DNA from: Corynebacterium hylobatis | GTDB lineage: Bacteria > Actinomycetota > Actinomycetes > Mycobacteriales > Mycobacteriaceae | Direction of reading: 5' to 3' | Length of the DNA stretch: 64,000 nt | Assembly (NCBI RefSeq): GCF_003955685.1 | Contig: NZ_RXHJ01000001.1 | Coordinates: 62,001 to 126,000, forward strand | Part shown: piece after piece, positions 51,180 through 60,939 of the stretch | How the letters are laid out: each line of letters opens with the position of its first letter | Position numbering within the stretch: the stretch's first letter is position 1 | Made by a program: the position numbers and the translations under genes | Notes under the pieces: model-generated | The model's input: only the letters and a program-made list of their open reading frames with translations | What the model was told of the DNA's origin: nothing | The model's database searches: none

Positions 51180-53276
51180 CTAACTCTTCTCCAGGAACTC
51201 CCGGTCAGTACGGTCGATCTCCAGGACGACGCGCTGGGCGAGCAGCGGATGCCGGGCAACCAGCTCCGTGGCGTCGTGGGTGGCGCGTTCGATGAGGGCG
51301 TAGTCCTCGATGAGGTTGAGCAGCTTGACGGTGCGCGCTGTACCCGACTGACTGGTGCCCAGCACGTCACCCTCCTGGCGGTGGATGAGGTCGAGTTCCG
51401 CCAGCTGAAAGCCGTCGGTGGTGGCGGCCACGCCGGCGATCCGGCCGTCGTTGTCGTGGAGGGTGTGGAAGATGCACGTCGAGGCGTGCCCGCCACGCCC
51501 CACCCGGCCGCGGAGCTGGTGGAGCTGGGAGACACCGAAGTTCTCGGCCTCGCGGATGAGCATGACGGTGGCGTTGGGCACGTCGACGCCGACCTCGATG
51601 ACGGTGGTGGCCACGAGGATCTGGATCTCCCCGGCGGCGAAGCGGCCCATGATGTGGTCCTTGTCCTCGCTGCTCATCCGGCCGTGGAGGTAACCGACGA
51701 CGAAGTGGCGGAAGGGGCCGTGGCCGAGGAGCTCATAGACCTGGTGGACGCCGCCGTCGCCGTCGATACGCGGGCACACCACGTAGGCCTGCCGGCCGGC
51801 CTCCACCTCCCGGCCGATGCGGTTGATGGCCCACCGTATGCCGTCCGGCTTCGACTCGGGGATGACATAGGAGGTGATGGGTTTGCGGCCCCCGGGCAAC
51901 TCCCGCAGCGTGGAGACCTCCAGGTCGCCGAAAACAGTCATGGCGATGGTGCGTGGGATGGGGGTGGCCGTCATGACCAGCAGGTGCGGGGTCTGCCCCT
52001 CCCTCCCCTTCGCACGCAGGCGGGCGCGCTGCTCCACACCGAAGCGGTGCTGCTCATCGACGACGACGAGGCCGAGGTCGAAGAACTCGACGGTGTCCTC
52101 GATGATCGCGTGGGTGCCCACCACGATGTCCGCCTGCCCGGAGACGATGTCGAGCAGTGCCTGGCGTTTGACGGCCACCGGCATGGAACCGGTCAGCGGC
52201 ACCACCGAGACCGGCACCCCGGCGTCGGCGAGCAGGGCCGTCAGCGTACGGGCGTGCTGGACCGCGAGCACTTCGGTGGGGGCGAGCATGGCGCACTGGC
52301 GGCCCGCATCAACGGCCTGGAGCATCGCCACCAGGGAGACGACCGTCTTTCCGGAGCCGACCTCGCCCTGCAGCAGCCGACTCATCGGCTCACCCTGGCT
52401 GAGGTCCCCGGCGATCTCGCCGATGACGGTACGCTGCCCCGCGGTCAGTTCATAGGGCAGGTCCCCGAGCAGGCGGGCACGGTGGCCCTCCGCCACCGGG
52501 GCGAGTGCGGGTGCGTGGCGACGCAGCGTCTCCAGCCGGCGCAGCGCCATGACCAGACCGAGGGTGAGCGCCTCGTTGTATTTGAGCCGCTCCAGGTGCG
52601 GTTCCGGGCCCTCGGGGCCGGGGAAGTGGATGCCGCGGACAGCCTCGTCGAAGCTGATCAGACCGGCGGGCACCTCCCCGAGCGGTTCCGGTACCGGGGG
52701 CAGGGTGGTCAGGATGTGGCGGATGGCGGCCATGATCCGCCAGGAGGCCACCCGGCTGGTCGCCGGATAGATGGGCACGTGGTCGAGGCCGCGCAGCAGC
52801 TCATCGGGATCGCCGTAGAGGGAGAGCGTCTTCAGGGAGGCGCTGCCGGCGGCCCGCTCCCCCGGCCGCGGCAGGATGAGGAAATCGGGGTGCTGCAGCT
52901 GCGGCTCACCCCGGTAGAACTTGAGTTTTCCGGCGAACATCGCCCTGGATCCCTCGCGCAGGACCCGGCCCACGTAGGAGGAGTTGAAGAAGGAGGCGGT
53001 GAAGACGGTGCGGCCGTCGTTGATGGCCACGCGGATGACACCCTTGCCGTCGCGGGTGTTGAAGTGGCGCACGCCCATGATCTCACCGACGCAGGTGATC
53101 ATGTCGCCCTCCTGGGCGTCCTCGGCGAGCACGCCGGAACCGTGGCGGGACCAGGCGCGCGGAGTGTGTTCGAGCAGGTCCTGGCAGGTGGTGTAGCCGA
53201 AGGCCTTGGTCAGGGCCGTGGCCTCCTTCTTCGGGAGAACATCGGCCAGCAGCCGGTCGTCGGTCCAGCCCAGCAC
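51180..53276 (-). CDS. recG: ATP-dependent DNA helicase RecG
   Basis: A 698-residue helicase that reverses stalled replication forks and migrates Holliday junctions. The N-terminal wedge/OB domain covers ~55-150 (VGEIMGVRHFNTRDGKG). Helicase motifs are LLQGEVGSGKT (~300), DEQHRFGV, MTATPIPRT, TTVIEVGVDVPNA and QLRGRVGRG. The GTG start at 53276 is two bases from the stop of the DAK-domain gene, so both are probably on one mRNA. Confidence 0.95.
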   Translation of the reverse strand: MLGWTDDRLLADVLPKKEATALTKAFGYTTCQDLLEHTPRAWSRHGSGVLAEDAQEGDMITCVGEIMGVRHFNTRDGKGVIRVAINDGRTVFTASFFNSSYVGRVLREGSRAMFAGKLKFYRGEPQLQHPDFLILPRPGERAAGSASLKTLSLYGDPDELLRGLDHVPIYPATSRVASWRIMAAIRHILTTLPPVPEPLGEVPAGLISFDEAVRGIHFPGPEGPEPHLERLKYNEALTLGLVMALRRLETLRRHAPALAPVAEGHRARLLGDLPYELTAGQRTVIGEIAGDLSQGEPMSRLLQGEVGSGKTVVSLVAMLQAVDAGRQCAMLAPTEVLAVQHARTLTALLADAGVPVSVVPLTGSMPVAVKRQALLDIVSGQADIVVGTHAIIEDTVEFFDLGLVVVDEQHRFGVEQRARLRAKGREGQTPHLLVMTATPIPRTIAMTVFGDLEVSTLRELPGGRKPITSYVIPESKPDGIRWAINRIGREVEAGRQAYVVCPRIDGDGGVHQVYELLGHGPFRHFVVGYLHGRMSSEDKDHIMGRFAAGEIQILVATTVIEVGVDVPNATVMLIREAENFGVSQLHQLRGRVGRGGHASTCIFHTLHDNDGRIAGVAATTDGFQLAELDLIHRQEGDVLGTSQSGTARTVKLLNLIEDYALIERATHDATELVARHPLLAQRVVLEIDRTDREFLEKS

Positions 53277-53278
53277 GG

Positions 53279-54715
53279 CTACTCGACCCCGATCTCCAGC
53301 AGATGCCCCAGCCCGTCGGCGGGGTAGGCCATAACGTCGACGTGCAGGGCGGCATCGATCTTATCGACGTCCACCTCCGTCCCCGTCAGCAGGATCACGT
53401 GCTCGCCGCCCTCGGCCAGCAGCTCCCGGCAGGCGGCCTCTGCGGCTGCCTCCACGGTGGTGCGGACGTCCGCCGGCGTGAGGATCGCGGTGCGCATCGA
53501 GGCTGCCGCCTCGGACATGGTGTAGGCCGCCACCCCGGCCGGTGCCTGCGGGTCGTGCACGCTCAGCGCCGCGATACCGGAGACCAGTCTTCCCGTGGGC
53601 ACGATGGTGAAGGACTGGTCGAGGGCATGGGTGGCGCGTTCCACCGAGACCAGCTGGCGGCGGTCCAGCAGCCCGTTGGGCAGGAGGATCAGCTCCTCCG
53701 CACTGGAGTTGCGCACCTCGGAGAGGATCCCGGAGACGACGTCCTCCCCCGGTGCCACCACCACCGCCCCGGCCTGCCGGTAGAGGTCCGCGACGGATCC
53801 CGGCGGGGTGACCGCGACGATGACCCGGCGCGGGGTGGCCACCTGAGGGGCGTCGGGAAGCACCTCGATCCGCAGGTCGGAGACTTCACCGGTGGCGTAG
53901 GCCGTCTCGATGACGCGGCCGGGTTCGCGGGAGTGGATGTGGACGCGGGCACTGGTTTCGTCGATACGCGCGAGCACCAGGCTGTTGCCCAGGGCGGCCA
54001 GGGCGTCCTCGAGGGTGCCGAGGTCGCCGAGGAAGAAGAACATGACCTCAAGTTCGGCGGTGGGGCCGGTGGTGGTTCCGGTGGGGATGGCGGTGCTGGC
54101 GGCGGTGCCGCGGATCTCGGCGAGGAGTGCCTCCAACAGCACGAGGAAGCCCGCTCCCCCGGCGTCGACGACCCCGGCCTCGCGGAGTATGTCGAGCTGG
54201 GAGGGGGTGTTGGCCAGGGCGGTGCGGGCGGCATCGACGGCTGCGGGGACGACCTCCTGCAGCTGTTCACCGGCGGCCTCCGCGGCGACGGCTGCTGCAC
54301 GCAGCACGGTGATGACGGTGCCCTCGACAGGTTCGGCGATGGCGCGGTCGACCAGCTGCACCGCGAGGGTGAGGGCGCGGGCGATGCAGGCGCCGTCGAC
54401 ACGTCCGTGGTCGGCGGAATCCGCGATGGCGCGCAGCACCTGGCTGAGCACGAGGCCGGAGTTGCCGCGCGCACCGCGGACGCTGCCGATGGCCAGGGCG
54501 CGGGCCACCTCTCCGACGCCGGGTTCCCCGGCCAGCCGTTCCGCCTCGGCCAGGGCCGCCTCCATGGTGTGGGCCATGTTGGAGCCGGTGTCCGCGTCCG
54601 GGACGGGAAAGACGTTGAGGGCGTTGATCTCCGCGCGGCGGGCGGACAGCTCGGCGACGGCCCGGGCCGCCCAGTCGTGGAGTCGGCTGCCGTCTAGCTC
54701 TCGCGGATAGGACAT
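53279..54715 (-). CDS. DAK-domain (DhaL/FakA-like) phosphotransferase
   Basis: A 478-residue protein. The N-terminal DhaL domain (~8-200) has NVFPVPDADTGSNM (~35-48), whose aspartates bind Mg-nucleotide, and GSVRGARGNSGLVLSQ. The C-terminal DegV-like part (~210-478) has LPNGLLDRRQL and VHDPQAPAGVAAYTM. This matches the YloV/FakA family; FakA phosphorylates FakB-bound fatty acids in Firmicutes, but in corynebacteria the role is untested. TAAACT eight bases before the ATG overlaps the ung stop codon, so the gene has a promoter of its own. Confidence 0.88.
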   Translation of the reverse strand: MSYPRELDGSRLHDWAARAVAELSARRAEINALNVFPVPDADTGSNMAHTMEAALAEAERLAGEPGVGEVARALAIGSVRGARGNSGLVLSQVLRAIADSADHGRVDGACIARALTLAVQLVDRAIAEPVEGTVITVLRAAAVAAEAAGEQLQEVVPAAVDAARTALANTPSQLDILREAGVVDAGGAGFLVLLEALLAEIRGTAASTAIPTGTTTGPTAELEVMFFFLGDLGTLEDALAALGNSLVLARIDETSARVHIHSREPGRVIETAYATGEVSDLRIEVLPDAPQVATPRRVIVAVTPPGSVADLYRQAGAVVVAPGEDVVSGILSEVRNSSAEELILLPNGLLDRRQLVSVERATHALDQSFTIVPTGRLVSGIAALSVHDPQAPAGVAAYTMSEAAASMRTAILTPADVRTTVEAAAEAACRELLAEGGEHVILLTGTEVDVDKIDAALHVDVMAYPADGLGHLLEIGVE

Positions 54716-54723
54716 AACGCCGT

Positions 54724-54729
54724 AGTTTA
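54724..54729 (-). promoter_or_regulatory. -10 box of the DAK-domain gene within the ung stop
   Basis: TAAACT on the minus strand starts with the TAA stop codon of ung and ends eight bases before the ATG at 54715. Confidence 0.5.
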
Positions 54730-55371
54730 CAGCTGCCAGTCCACGGTTTCGGCTCCGACAGACTCCAGGAGCTCATTCGCCCGCGAAAAGGGGCGGGAGC
54801 CGAAGAAACCACGGGAGGCGGACAGCGGGGAAGGGTGCGGGGACTCGATGCGCGGGGTGTCGCCGAGGAAGCGGCCGGTGGTCTGGGCGTCGCGGCCCCA
54901 GAGGATGGCCACCAGTGGCTGCTCCCGCTGCGCGAGGGCACGGATGGCGGCCTCGGTGACCTCCTCCCAGCCCCGGCCCCGGTGGGAACCGGCCTGGCCG
55001 GGGCGCACGGTGAGCACCCGGTTGAGCAGCAGCACCCCCTGCCGTGACCAGGGGCTCAGGTCGCCGTCATCGGGTGCGGGCACGCCGAGGTCCGCGGAGA
55101 GTTCCCGGAAGATGTTGGCCAGGCTGCGCGGCAGGGGACGTACCCCGGGACGGGTGGAGAAGCTCAGCCCCATGGCATGCCCCGGCGTGGGGTAGGGATC
55201 CTGGCCGACGATGAGCACCTTGACCTGGTCGAAGGGGTCCTGGAAGGCGCGGAGGATGTCGTCCCCGGGCGGCAGGTAGGCGGGTTCGCTGCGCAGGAAG
55301 TCGCCGAGGGCATGGATGCGCTCCTCGACCGGTTCCAGTGCGGGTAGCCAGGACTGGTGGACGGGCAGCAT
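54727..55371 (-). CDS. ung: Uracil-DNA glycosylase
   Basis: A 214-residue repair enzyme that removes uracil from DNA. The catalytic water-activating loop [16 protein letters not shown] is at ~55-70, [10 protein letters not shown] follows, and the DNA-intercalation loop [18 protein letters not shown] is near ~180. The ATG at 55371 overlaps the thiL TGA by one base (TGATG), favouring that start over a TTG at 55386. Confidence 0.95.
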   Translation of the reverse strand: MLPVHQSWLPALEPVEERIHALGDFLRSEPAYLPPGDDILRAFQDPFDQVKVLIVGQDPYPTPGHAMGLSFSTRPGVRPLPRSLANIFRELSADLGVPAPDDGDLSPWSRQGVLLLNRVLTVRPGQAGSHRGRGWEEVTEAAIRALAQREQPLVAILWGRDAQTTGRFLGDTPRIESPHPSPLSASRGFFGSRPFSRANELLESVGAETVDWQL

Positions 55372-56339
55372 CAGAAGCTCACCCAACCGTGGCCGTAGCG
55401 GGGTTCCTCGCCGTCGATGGTGACGCGTTCACCGCGCACCACCCGGCCGATGGAGCGGAAACCGGAGGGCGGGTCGCCTGCGGTGGTGGCCAGCAGAGTG
55501 TGGTCCTCCCCGCCGGAGAGCACCCACTTCCACGGGTCGGCGTCGAGCAGGTCGGCGGCCTCCATGATCAGGGGTGCCGGGCAGATGTCCGCGGAGTGCA
55601 GGTCGATGCCCACCCCCGAGCGGGAGGCGATGGTGTTCAGGTCCACGATCAGTCCGTCCGAGTTGTCGGTCATGGCGGTCGCCCCGGTGGCACGCGCGAC
55701 GACGCCGCGGCCGGGGTTGAGACGGGGGGCGCAGTGGGCATCGACGAGCGGGGTGAATTTCTCCGGCACCTGCTCCCGCCCGTAGCGCTCCAGCAGGGCC
55801 AGGCCGGCCGCGGACCAGCCGATCCGGCCATGCGTGACCACCCGCTGGCCGGGCCGGGCCCGGTCGAGGGTCAGCTCCGGGCGCGAACCGCCCAGGGAAC
55901 CGATCGCGGTGACGGAGAGCACCAGTTGGTCACCCTCGGTGAGGTCCCCGCCGACGAGTTCGGCGGAGTACTCCCCCACCCGCTGGTGGATGCCGGTGGC
56001 CACCCCGCGCACCCAGTCCACCGGGGTGTGGCGCGGGGCGGAGACAGCCAGGAGGGCGGCGATGGGGCGGGCACCCATCGCCTCGATGTCGGCGAAGTTC
56101 TGCACGATCGCCTTCTGGCCGATCTCCTCCGGCGTGGACCAGCCGACCTTGAAGTGGCGGCCCTCCACCAGCATGTCCGTGGTGGCCACGGTGCGTGAAT
56201 TCGGGGAGGCGTGGTTGAGCACCGCGGCGTCGTCACCGTTGCGTGAGGATGGCGCCGCCTCCATGATCGCCTCGATCGTGCGGTGTTCGCCGACCTCCCC
56301 GAGCGTCGGGCCGGAATAGTGGGCGGGGAAGATGGTCAC
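55371..56339 (-). CDS. thiL: Thiamine-monophosphate kinase
   Basis: A 322-residue kinase making thiamine diphosphate from thiamine phosphate. Family motifs: NGDDAAVL (~34-41), [59 protein letters not shown] and [11 protein letters not shown]. The GTG at 56339 has AAAGGG upstream; the reading to 56408 would cross the divergent DUF3515 start. The next genes ung, DAK-domain and recG follow in the same direction. Confidence 0.94.
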   Translation of the reverse strand: MTIFPAHYSGPTLGEVGEHRTIEAIMEAAPSSRNGDDAAVLNHASPNSRTVATTDMLVEGRHFKVGWSTPEEIGQKAIVQNFADIEAMGARPIAALLAVSAPRHTPVDWVRGVATGIHQRVGEYSAELVGGDLTEGDQLVLSVTAIGSLGGSRPELTLDRARPGQRVVTHGRIGWSAAGLALLERYGREQVPEKFTPLVDAHCAPRLNPGRGVVARATGATAMTDNSDGLIVDLNTIASRSGVGIDLHSADICPAPLIMEAADLLDADPWKWVLSGGEDHTLLATTAGDPPSGFRSIGRVVRGERVTIDGEEPRYGHGWVSF

Positions 56340-56353
56340 GCCAACCCTTTCGA

Positions 56354-56359
56354 TAGACT
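56354..56359 (+). promoter_or_regulatory. -10 box of the DUF3515 gene
   Basis: TAGACT ends eight bases before the ATG at 56368, within the 28-base region shared with the divergent thiL gene. Confidence 0.5.
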
Positions 56360-56367
56360 TGCGGTTC

Positions 56368-57312
56368 ATGAGCTCCGCTGCTTCCCCCCAACCTAGTCGC
56401 TCCGGCAAGACCGCCGTCTACCTGTCCCTGGTCCTGGCGGTGGCGCTGGTCATCGGCGTTGTCCTCGGTGCCAAGGTCGTATTCGACCGGGCCGCCAAGC
56501 AGCCCGTGGTCATGAGTGAACTGCCCGCCCCGCTGGCGGATTCCCGGGAGTGCGCCGATTTCATCGCCGGTCTGCCGGATGAACTGATCGGGCATAACCG
56601 GGCCGAGATCGTCGAACCCGTGCCCGCCGGCGCCGCGGCCTGGACCTCCAGCTCCGTGGAGCGGGTGACCCTGCGATGCGGCGTCGACCTGCCCTTCCAG
56701 TACACCGACTACGCCCCCACCGAGACCATCGAGGGGGTCGAGTGGCTGCGGATCACCGACGCCACCCCGGGTTCCACCCTGTCCTCCTGGTACACCGTCG
56801 ACCGGGAACAGGTTGTCGCCGTCACCGCTGACGAGGAGTCCCTGGGGCGTGCCGGCAACCCGGTCGCCGACCTCGCCGAGAACGTCTCCGCCCTGCCGGC
56901 CGCCGAACACGAGCCCTACCCCGCCCCGCTCTCCCGGCTGGCCCCCGCCGGGGACACCGGCGACCGCTGTGCGGATCTCATGGCCGCCCTGCCGGAGACC
57001 ATCGCGGAGGATTACGAGCGTATCGACGTCGCCGAGCCCCGCACCGCCGCGTGGACAGCCCCGGGTCTCGAGCCCGTCGTCCTGCGCTGCGGTGTCGCCC
57101 CGCCGGAGAACTACCGCCCGGGTCTGCAGCTCAACCAGGTCAACGACATCGTCTGGTTCGAGGACACCACCCTGGCCAACGGCACCACGTCCTCGACCTG
57201 GTTCGCGCTCGGCCGCGACATCGACATTGCCGTCAGCGTCCCTCAGGCGACGGGCAACGCCGCCGTCGTGGAGCTGGGCGAGATCATCGCCGCGGAGACT
57301 GCAGAGCAGTAG
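56368..57312 (+). CDS. DUF3515 protein with duplicated domain
   Basis: A 314-residue protein with one N-terminal membrane anchor (TAVYLSLVLAVALVIGVV, ~15-33) and a periplasmic part. Two successive DUF3515-like units are visible: RECADFIAGLPDEL with VTLRCGVDLP, and DRCADLMAALPETI with VVLRCGVAPP. Each carries a Cys pair (SREC/RCGV, DRC/RCGV), which suggests one disulfide per unit. Most DUF3515 proteins (~150-190 aa) have a single unit. Function is unknown; the gene is regularly found between thiL and ddl in actinobacteria. It overlaps the convergent ddl gene by 29 bases. Confidence 0.82.
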   Translation: MSSAASPQPSRSGKTAVYLSLVLAVALVIGVVLGAKVVFDRAAKQPVVMSELPAPLADSRECADFIAGLPDELIGHNRAEIVEPVPAGAAAWTSSSVERVTLRCGVDLPFQYTDYAPTETIEGVEWLRITDATPGSTLSSWYTVDREQVVAVTADEESLGRAGNPVADLAENVSALPAAEHEPYPAPLSRLAPAGDTGDRCADLMAALPETIAEDYERIDVAEPRTAAWTAPGLEPVVLRCGVAPPENYRPGLQLNQVNDIVWFEDTTLANGTTSSTWFALGRDIDIAVSVPQATGNAAVVELGEIIAAETAEQ

Positions 57313-58369
57313 TAACGAGGACGTCGAGAAGCTCCTCGTAGGGCACGCCTGAGGCGGCGAACATCTGCGGGTACATCGAGATCTGCGTGAAACCCGGCAT
57401 GGTGTTGATCTCGTTGAGCACCGGGCCCTCCTCCGTGAGGAAGAAGTCGACGCGTGCCAGACCCTGGCAGTTCAGTGCCCGGAAGGTCTCGATCGCCATC
57501 TCCCGGAGCCGGTTGTTGGTCTCCTCGCCGAAGGGTGCGGGGATGGTCGGGGTGACCACGTCGTCGAGGTATTTCGTCTCGAAGCCGTAGAAACCCTCAT
57601 CCGAGTCGTTGGTGTTGTTCAGCTTCGCCGGCACGGAGGCCACCAGCGTGCCGTCCGGGTACTCGAGGACACCGACCTCGACCTCCGCGCCGACCAGCTC
57701 TGCCTCGATGATGACCTTGGCATCGGATTCCCGCGCCAGCGCCACGGCAGCCGGCAGCTGCGACCAGTCGCTCACCTTCGACACCCCGATTGAGGAACCG
57801 CCGCGGGCGGGTTTGACGAAGACGGGCAGGCCCAGCATGTGGCGCTGCTTCTCGTCCAGGTCATCCTGCCCCTCCCGCAGGATCACCTCAGCGGTGATGG
57901 GCAGGCCCTCTGCCGCGGCGAGCTTCTTCGTGAACTCCTTGTCCATGCCGCAGGCCGAGGACAGCACGCCCGTGCCCACATACGGCACACACGCCATCTC
58001 GAGCATGCCCTGGATGGTGCCGTCCTCACCGAAGGGGCCGTGCAGGACCGGGAATACGACGTCGAGCCGGGCGTGCTCCGTACCGGCGGTGAGGTTGCGC
58101 ACCAGGCCGCGCTCGGCCGGGTTGAAGGAGAGCGAGAGCTCCGCACCGGGCACCACGGAGGGCAGCTGCCCCTCCCTGATCATCAGCGCCGTGGGATCGG
58201 CCTCACCCACCGTCCACATCCCCTCACGGGTGATGCCGATCGGCACGACCTCGTATCTGGACGGGTCGAGGTGCGACATCACCGCCCCTGCGGACACGCA
58301 CGACACTGAATGCTCGCTGCTGCGGCCGCCGTAGATGACGCCGACCGTGATGCGCTGTGGTTGTTCCAT
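57284..58369 (-). CDS. ddl: D-alanine-D-alanine ligase
   Basis: A 361-residue ATP-grasp ligase making the D-Ala-D-Ala terminus of peptidoglycan precursors. Landmarks: VIYGGRSSEHSVSC at the N-terminus, FPVLHGPFGEDGTIQGMLE, VGTGVLSSACGMDK, the ATP-grasp VKPARGGSSIGVSKV, RVDFFLTEEG, and LNEINTMPGFTQISMYP (metal-binding Glu/Asn). It lies six bases downstream of gpsA on the same strand, as in other corynebacteria. Confidence 0.95.
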   Translation of the reverse strand: MEQPQRITVGVIYGGRSSEHSVSCVSAGAVMSHLDPSRYEVVPIGITREGMWTVGEADPTALMIREGQLPSVVPGAELSLSFNPAERGLVRNLTAGTEHARLDVVFPVLHGPFGEDGTIQGMLEMACVPYVGTGVLSSACGMDKEFTKKLAAAEGLPITAEVILREGQDDLDEKQRHMLGLPVFVKPARGGSSIGVSKVSDWSQLPAAVALARESDAKVIIEAELVGAEVEVGVLEYPDGTLVASVPAKLNNTNDSDEGFYGFETKYLDDVVTPTIPAPFGEETNNRLREMAIETFRALNCQGLARVDFFLTEEGPVLNEINTMPGFTQISMYPQMFAASGVPYEELLDVLVTTALQSPRR

Positions 58370-58375
58370 GACGGA

Positions 58376-59389
58376 TCAGCCTACCGGGTTGTACTCCGCC
58401 TTCTTGGAGCGACCCATCAGTGCCGCGATCATGTCGCGGACGTCCAGGCCGCGGTGGCACACGGCGTAGACGGCCTGGGTGATGGGCATCTCCACCTTGT
58501 TGGCCCCGGCCAGCTGGTGGATCGAATTCGAGGAGATCACGCCCTCGGCGACCTGCCCGTGGGTGGCCTTCATCGCCTCCTCCAGCGTGCCGCCCTCACC
58601 GAGGCGGACACCGAAGGAACGGTTGCGCGAGAGAGGGGAGGTGCAGGTGGCCACCAGGTCACCCAGGCCGGCCAGCCCGGCGAAGGTGCGCTGATCGGCG
58701 CCGAGTTCCTCGCCCAGACGGGAGATCTCGGCGAGGCCGCGGGTGACGATGGTGGCCAGGGTGTTCTCGCCGAAACCCAGGCCGGCGGCCACACCGCATG
58801 CCAGGGCGATGACGTTCTTGCAGGCGCCACCCAGTTCCACGCCGACGACATCGGTGTTGGTGTAGGGGCGCAGGTAGGGGGTGGCCACTGCCGTCTGCAC
58901 CAGCTTGGCCCGCTCCTCATCCGTGCAGGCGATGACGGTGGCGGCGGGCTGTTCCAGGGCGATCTCGCGGGCGAGGTTCGGGCCGGAGAGCACCGCGATG
59001 CGGTCGGTGTCCGCCCCGGTGATCTCGGCGATGACCTGGCTCATCCGCAGGTGGGTGCCGGTCTCGATGCCCTTGGAGATGCTCACCAGCGTGGAATCCG
59101 CCGGCAGCAGCGGGGTCCAGACCTTGAGGTTGTCGCGCATCGTCTGGCTGGGGACGGCGAAGATGACGATGTCCGCGTCCGCGAGAGCCAGGACAGCGTC
59201 ATCGGTCGCGGTCACCGCCTCGGGCAGCCGGATGTCCGGCAGGTAGTCCGGGTTGGCGCGGGTACGCTGGATCTGTTCCGCCAGTTCCGTGCGGCGGGCC
59301 CAGAGGGAGACGGTGCTGCCGCCGTCGGCGAAGACCTTGCCCAGGGTGGTGCCCCACGAACCTGCCCCCATGATCGCGACCTTGACCAC
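58376..59389 (-). CDS. gpsA: Glycerol-3-phosphate dehydrogenase [NAD(P)+]
   Basis: A 337-residue enzyme reducing dihydroxyacetone phosphate to sn-glycerol 3-phosphate for phospholipids. The Rossmann motif [11 protein letters not shown] is at ~6-16. [48 protein letters not shown] (catalytic Lys) and [13 protein letters not shown] complete the family pattern. The GTG start has GGGAG upstream. It is the first gene of the gpsA-ddl unit. Confidence 0.95.
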   Translation of the reverse strand: MVKVAIMGAGSWGTTLGKVFADGGSTVSLWARRTELAEQIQRTRANPDYLPDIRLPEAVTATDDAVLALADADIVIFAVPSQTMRDNLKVWTPLLPADSTLVSISKGIETGTHLRMSQVIAEITGADTDRIAVLSGPNLAREIALEQPAATVIACTDEERAKLVQTAVATPYLRPYTNTDVVGVELGGACKNVIALACGVAAGLGFGENTLATIVTRGLAEISRLGEELGADQRTFAGLAGLGDLVATCTSPLSRNRSFGVRLGEGGTLEEAMKATHGQVAEGVISSNSIHQLAGANKVEMPITQAVYAVCHRGLDVRDMIAALMGRSKKAEYNPVG

Positions 59390-59514
59390 TCGCTGCTCCC
59401 TACATTCTCTAGACGTCCGTTGGAAACCAGCTTAAAGGATGCGTTGGTCCTGCGAATCGGGCGGAGGTGGGTGAAAATGGTGGGAACCGTATCCGAGACC
59501 GACCGAGGAGAGTC

Positions 59515-60519
59515 ATGGCGAAGAATCCGCTGCCCCACGAGGTGGACAAGGACCAGGGGCCGGAACTGCTGGTCAATGGTCGGCACCAGGTGATTCCTGC
59601 GGATCCGGCGAAGGAGTTCAAACGCGCGATGCTCGCCGCCGGAGCCGTGCTCTGGCGCGGGGACATCACGGACCTGGACACCGTGGAGGTGGCCGTCATC
59701 CACCGCCCCGCCTACGACGACTGGTCCCTGGCGAAGGGGAAGGTCGACCCGGGCGAATCGCTGCCCACCACCGCCGCCCGGGAGATCGTGGAGGAGACCG
59801 GCTTCGAGATCCGCCTGGGCAAGCTCCTGGGTAAGGTGACCTACCCCGTGCTCGACCGCATGAAGGTCGTCTACTACTGGACGGGTGAGGTCCTCGGCGG
59901 GGAGTTCACCCCCAACGCAGAGGTCGATGAGCTGCGCTGGCTGCCGCTGGCGCAGGCCCGGGAGCTGCTCAGCTACGAGGTGGACCGGCACGTGCTGGAC
60001 AAGGCGGAGAAGCGGTTCCGCCTGCCCGCCACCTCGCGGGTGCTCTACGTGCGCCACGCGCGGGCCCACAGCCGACGTAACTGGGAGGGCGACGACAACC
60101 TGCGCCCCCTGGACAAGAAGGGCCGACGCCAGGCGGAGATGCTCGTGCCCATGCTCCTGCCCTATAAACCCACCGCCGTCTATTCCGCCGAGCCGGACCG
60201 CTGCCAGGCGACGGCCGCTCCCCTGGCCGATGAACTCAACGTCGAGATCACCGTCGACCCGTTGTTCGGGGACGAGGCGTGGATCGCCAACCAGGTGGCC
60301 TGCCAGCAGCGTTTCACCGAGCTGATCGAGGCCGGCGGCACTTCCGTCGTGGTCTCCCAGGGCGAGTCCGTCCCGCACATGATCGCCTGGCTGAGCGCGA
60401 ACGGGCGCCTGCCGCTGGATGAGATCGAGGCGAAGAAGGGTTCAGTGTGGGTGCTGTCCTTCAACGAGGGTCAGCTGACAGGGGCGGATTATCTGGCCAG
60501 CCCCCTGCCGGCCAAATAG
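59515..60519 (+). CDS. MutT1-like protein: Nudix plus histidine phosphatase
   Basis: A 334-residue fusion. The N-terminal Nudix domain has the complete box GKVDPGESLPTTAA followed by REIVEETGFEI (~83-107). The C-terminal phosphoglycerate-mutase-like domain (~175-330) has the catalytic RHARAHSR (RHA rather than RHG) and a later SEP/HM pair. This is the layout of mycobacterial MutT1, which hydrolyses 8-oxo-(d)GTP or diadenosine polyphosphates and then the diphosphate. GAGGAG lies four bases before the ATG at 59515. The OsmC-like gene follows after nine bases. Confidence 0.9.
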   Translation: MAKNPLPHEVDKDQGPELLVNGRHQVIPADPAKEFKRAMLAAGAVLWRGDITDLDTVEVAVIHRPAYDDWSLAKGKVDPGESLPTTAAREIVEETGFEIRLGKLLGKVTYPVLDRMKVVYYWTGEVLGGEFTPNAEVDELRWLPLAQARELLSYEVDRHVLDKAEKRFRLPATSRVLYVRHARAHSRRNWEGDDNLRPLDKKGRRQAEMLVPMLLPYKPTAVYSAEPDRCQATAAPLADELNVEITVDPLFGDEAWIANQVACQQRFTELIEAGGTSVVVSQGESVPHMIAWLSANGRLPLDEIEAKKGSVWVLSFNEGQLTGADYLASPLPAK

Positions 60520-60528
60520 GCTGGGTCC

Positions 60529-60939
60529 ATGACTGATCTGACCGCCCGCCGCGACACCTCGGGCACCTGGACCGTGAGCAACGCCTCCGGCGCGGAACTG
60601 CGCATCGGGGCCCCCGGTGAGGAGGGGGCCTTCTCCCCCGGTGAGCTGCTGCAGGCCGCGCTGGCAGCCTGCTCGGTGCTCTCCGCGGAGACCCAGCTCG
60701 CGCATAACCTGGGTGCGGATTATGAGGCCACCGCCACCGTCGAGGGTGTCGACGATGAGGGGGCGGGCCGGGTCGCCGGGCTGCGGGCCACCATCTCCCC
60801 GGACATGTCGGCGCTGGACCCGGCGGAGCAGGAGAAGCTCATCGCCCGCGCTGAGCGGGTCATCGAGCGGTTGTGCGCCATCAAGCGCAGCCTCAACCAC
60901 GGGGTGGCGGCCACCGCCGAGGTCAGACCTCGGCGGTGA
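60529..60939 (+). CDS. OsmC-family peroxidase-like protein
   Basis: A 136-residue protein of the OsmC/Ohr superfamily. The peroxidatic and resolving cysteines are in [11 protein letters not shown] (~48-58) and [12 protein letters not shown] (~112-123), and [15 protein letters not shown] is the typical preceding helix. It probably reduces organic hydroperoxides. The context, right after a nucleotide-pool-cleaning MutT1-like gene, also suggests oxidative-damage protection. It overlaps leuD by 17 bases, convergently. Confidence 0.88.
   Translation: MTDLTARRDTSGTWTVSNASGAELRIGAPGEEGAFSPGELLQAALAACSVLSAETQLAHNLGADYEATATVEGVDDEGAGRVAGLRATISPDMSALDPAEQEKLIARAERVIERLCAIKRSLNHGVAATAEVRPRR

Noticed and set aside
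53303..54697. Long plus-strand frame opposite the DAK-domain gene
   Set aside because: Antisense shadow with Gly/His/Asp-rich translation; the DAK-domain gene has intact motifs.
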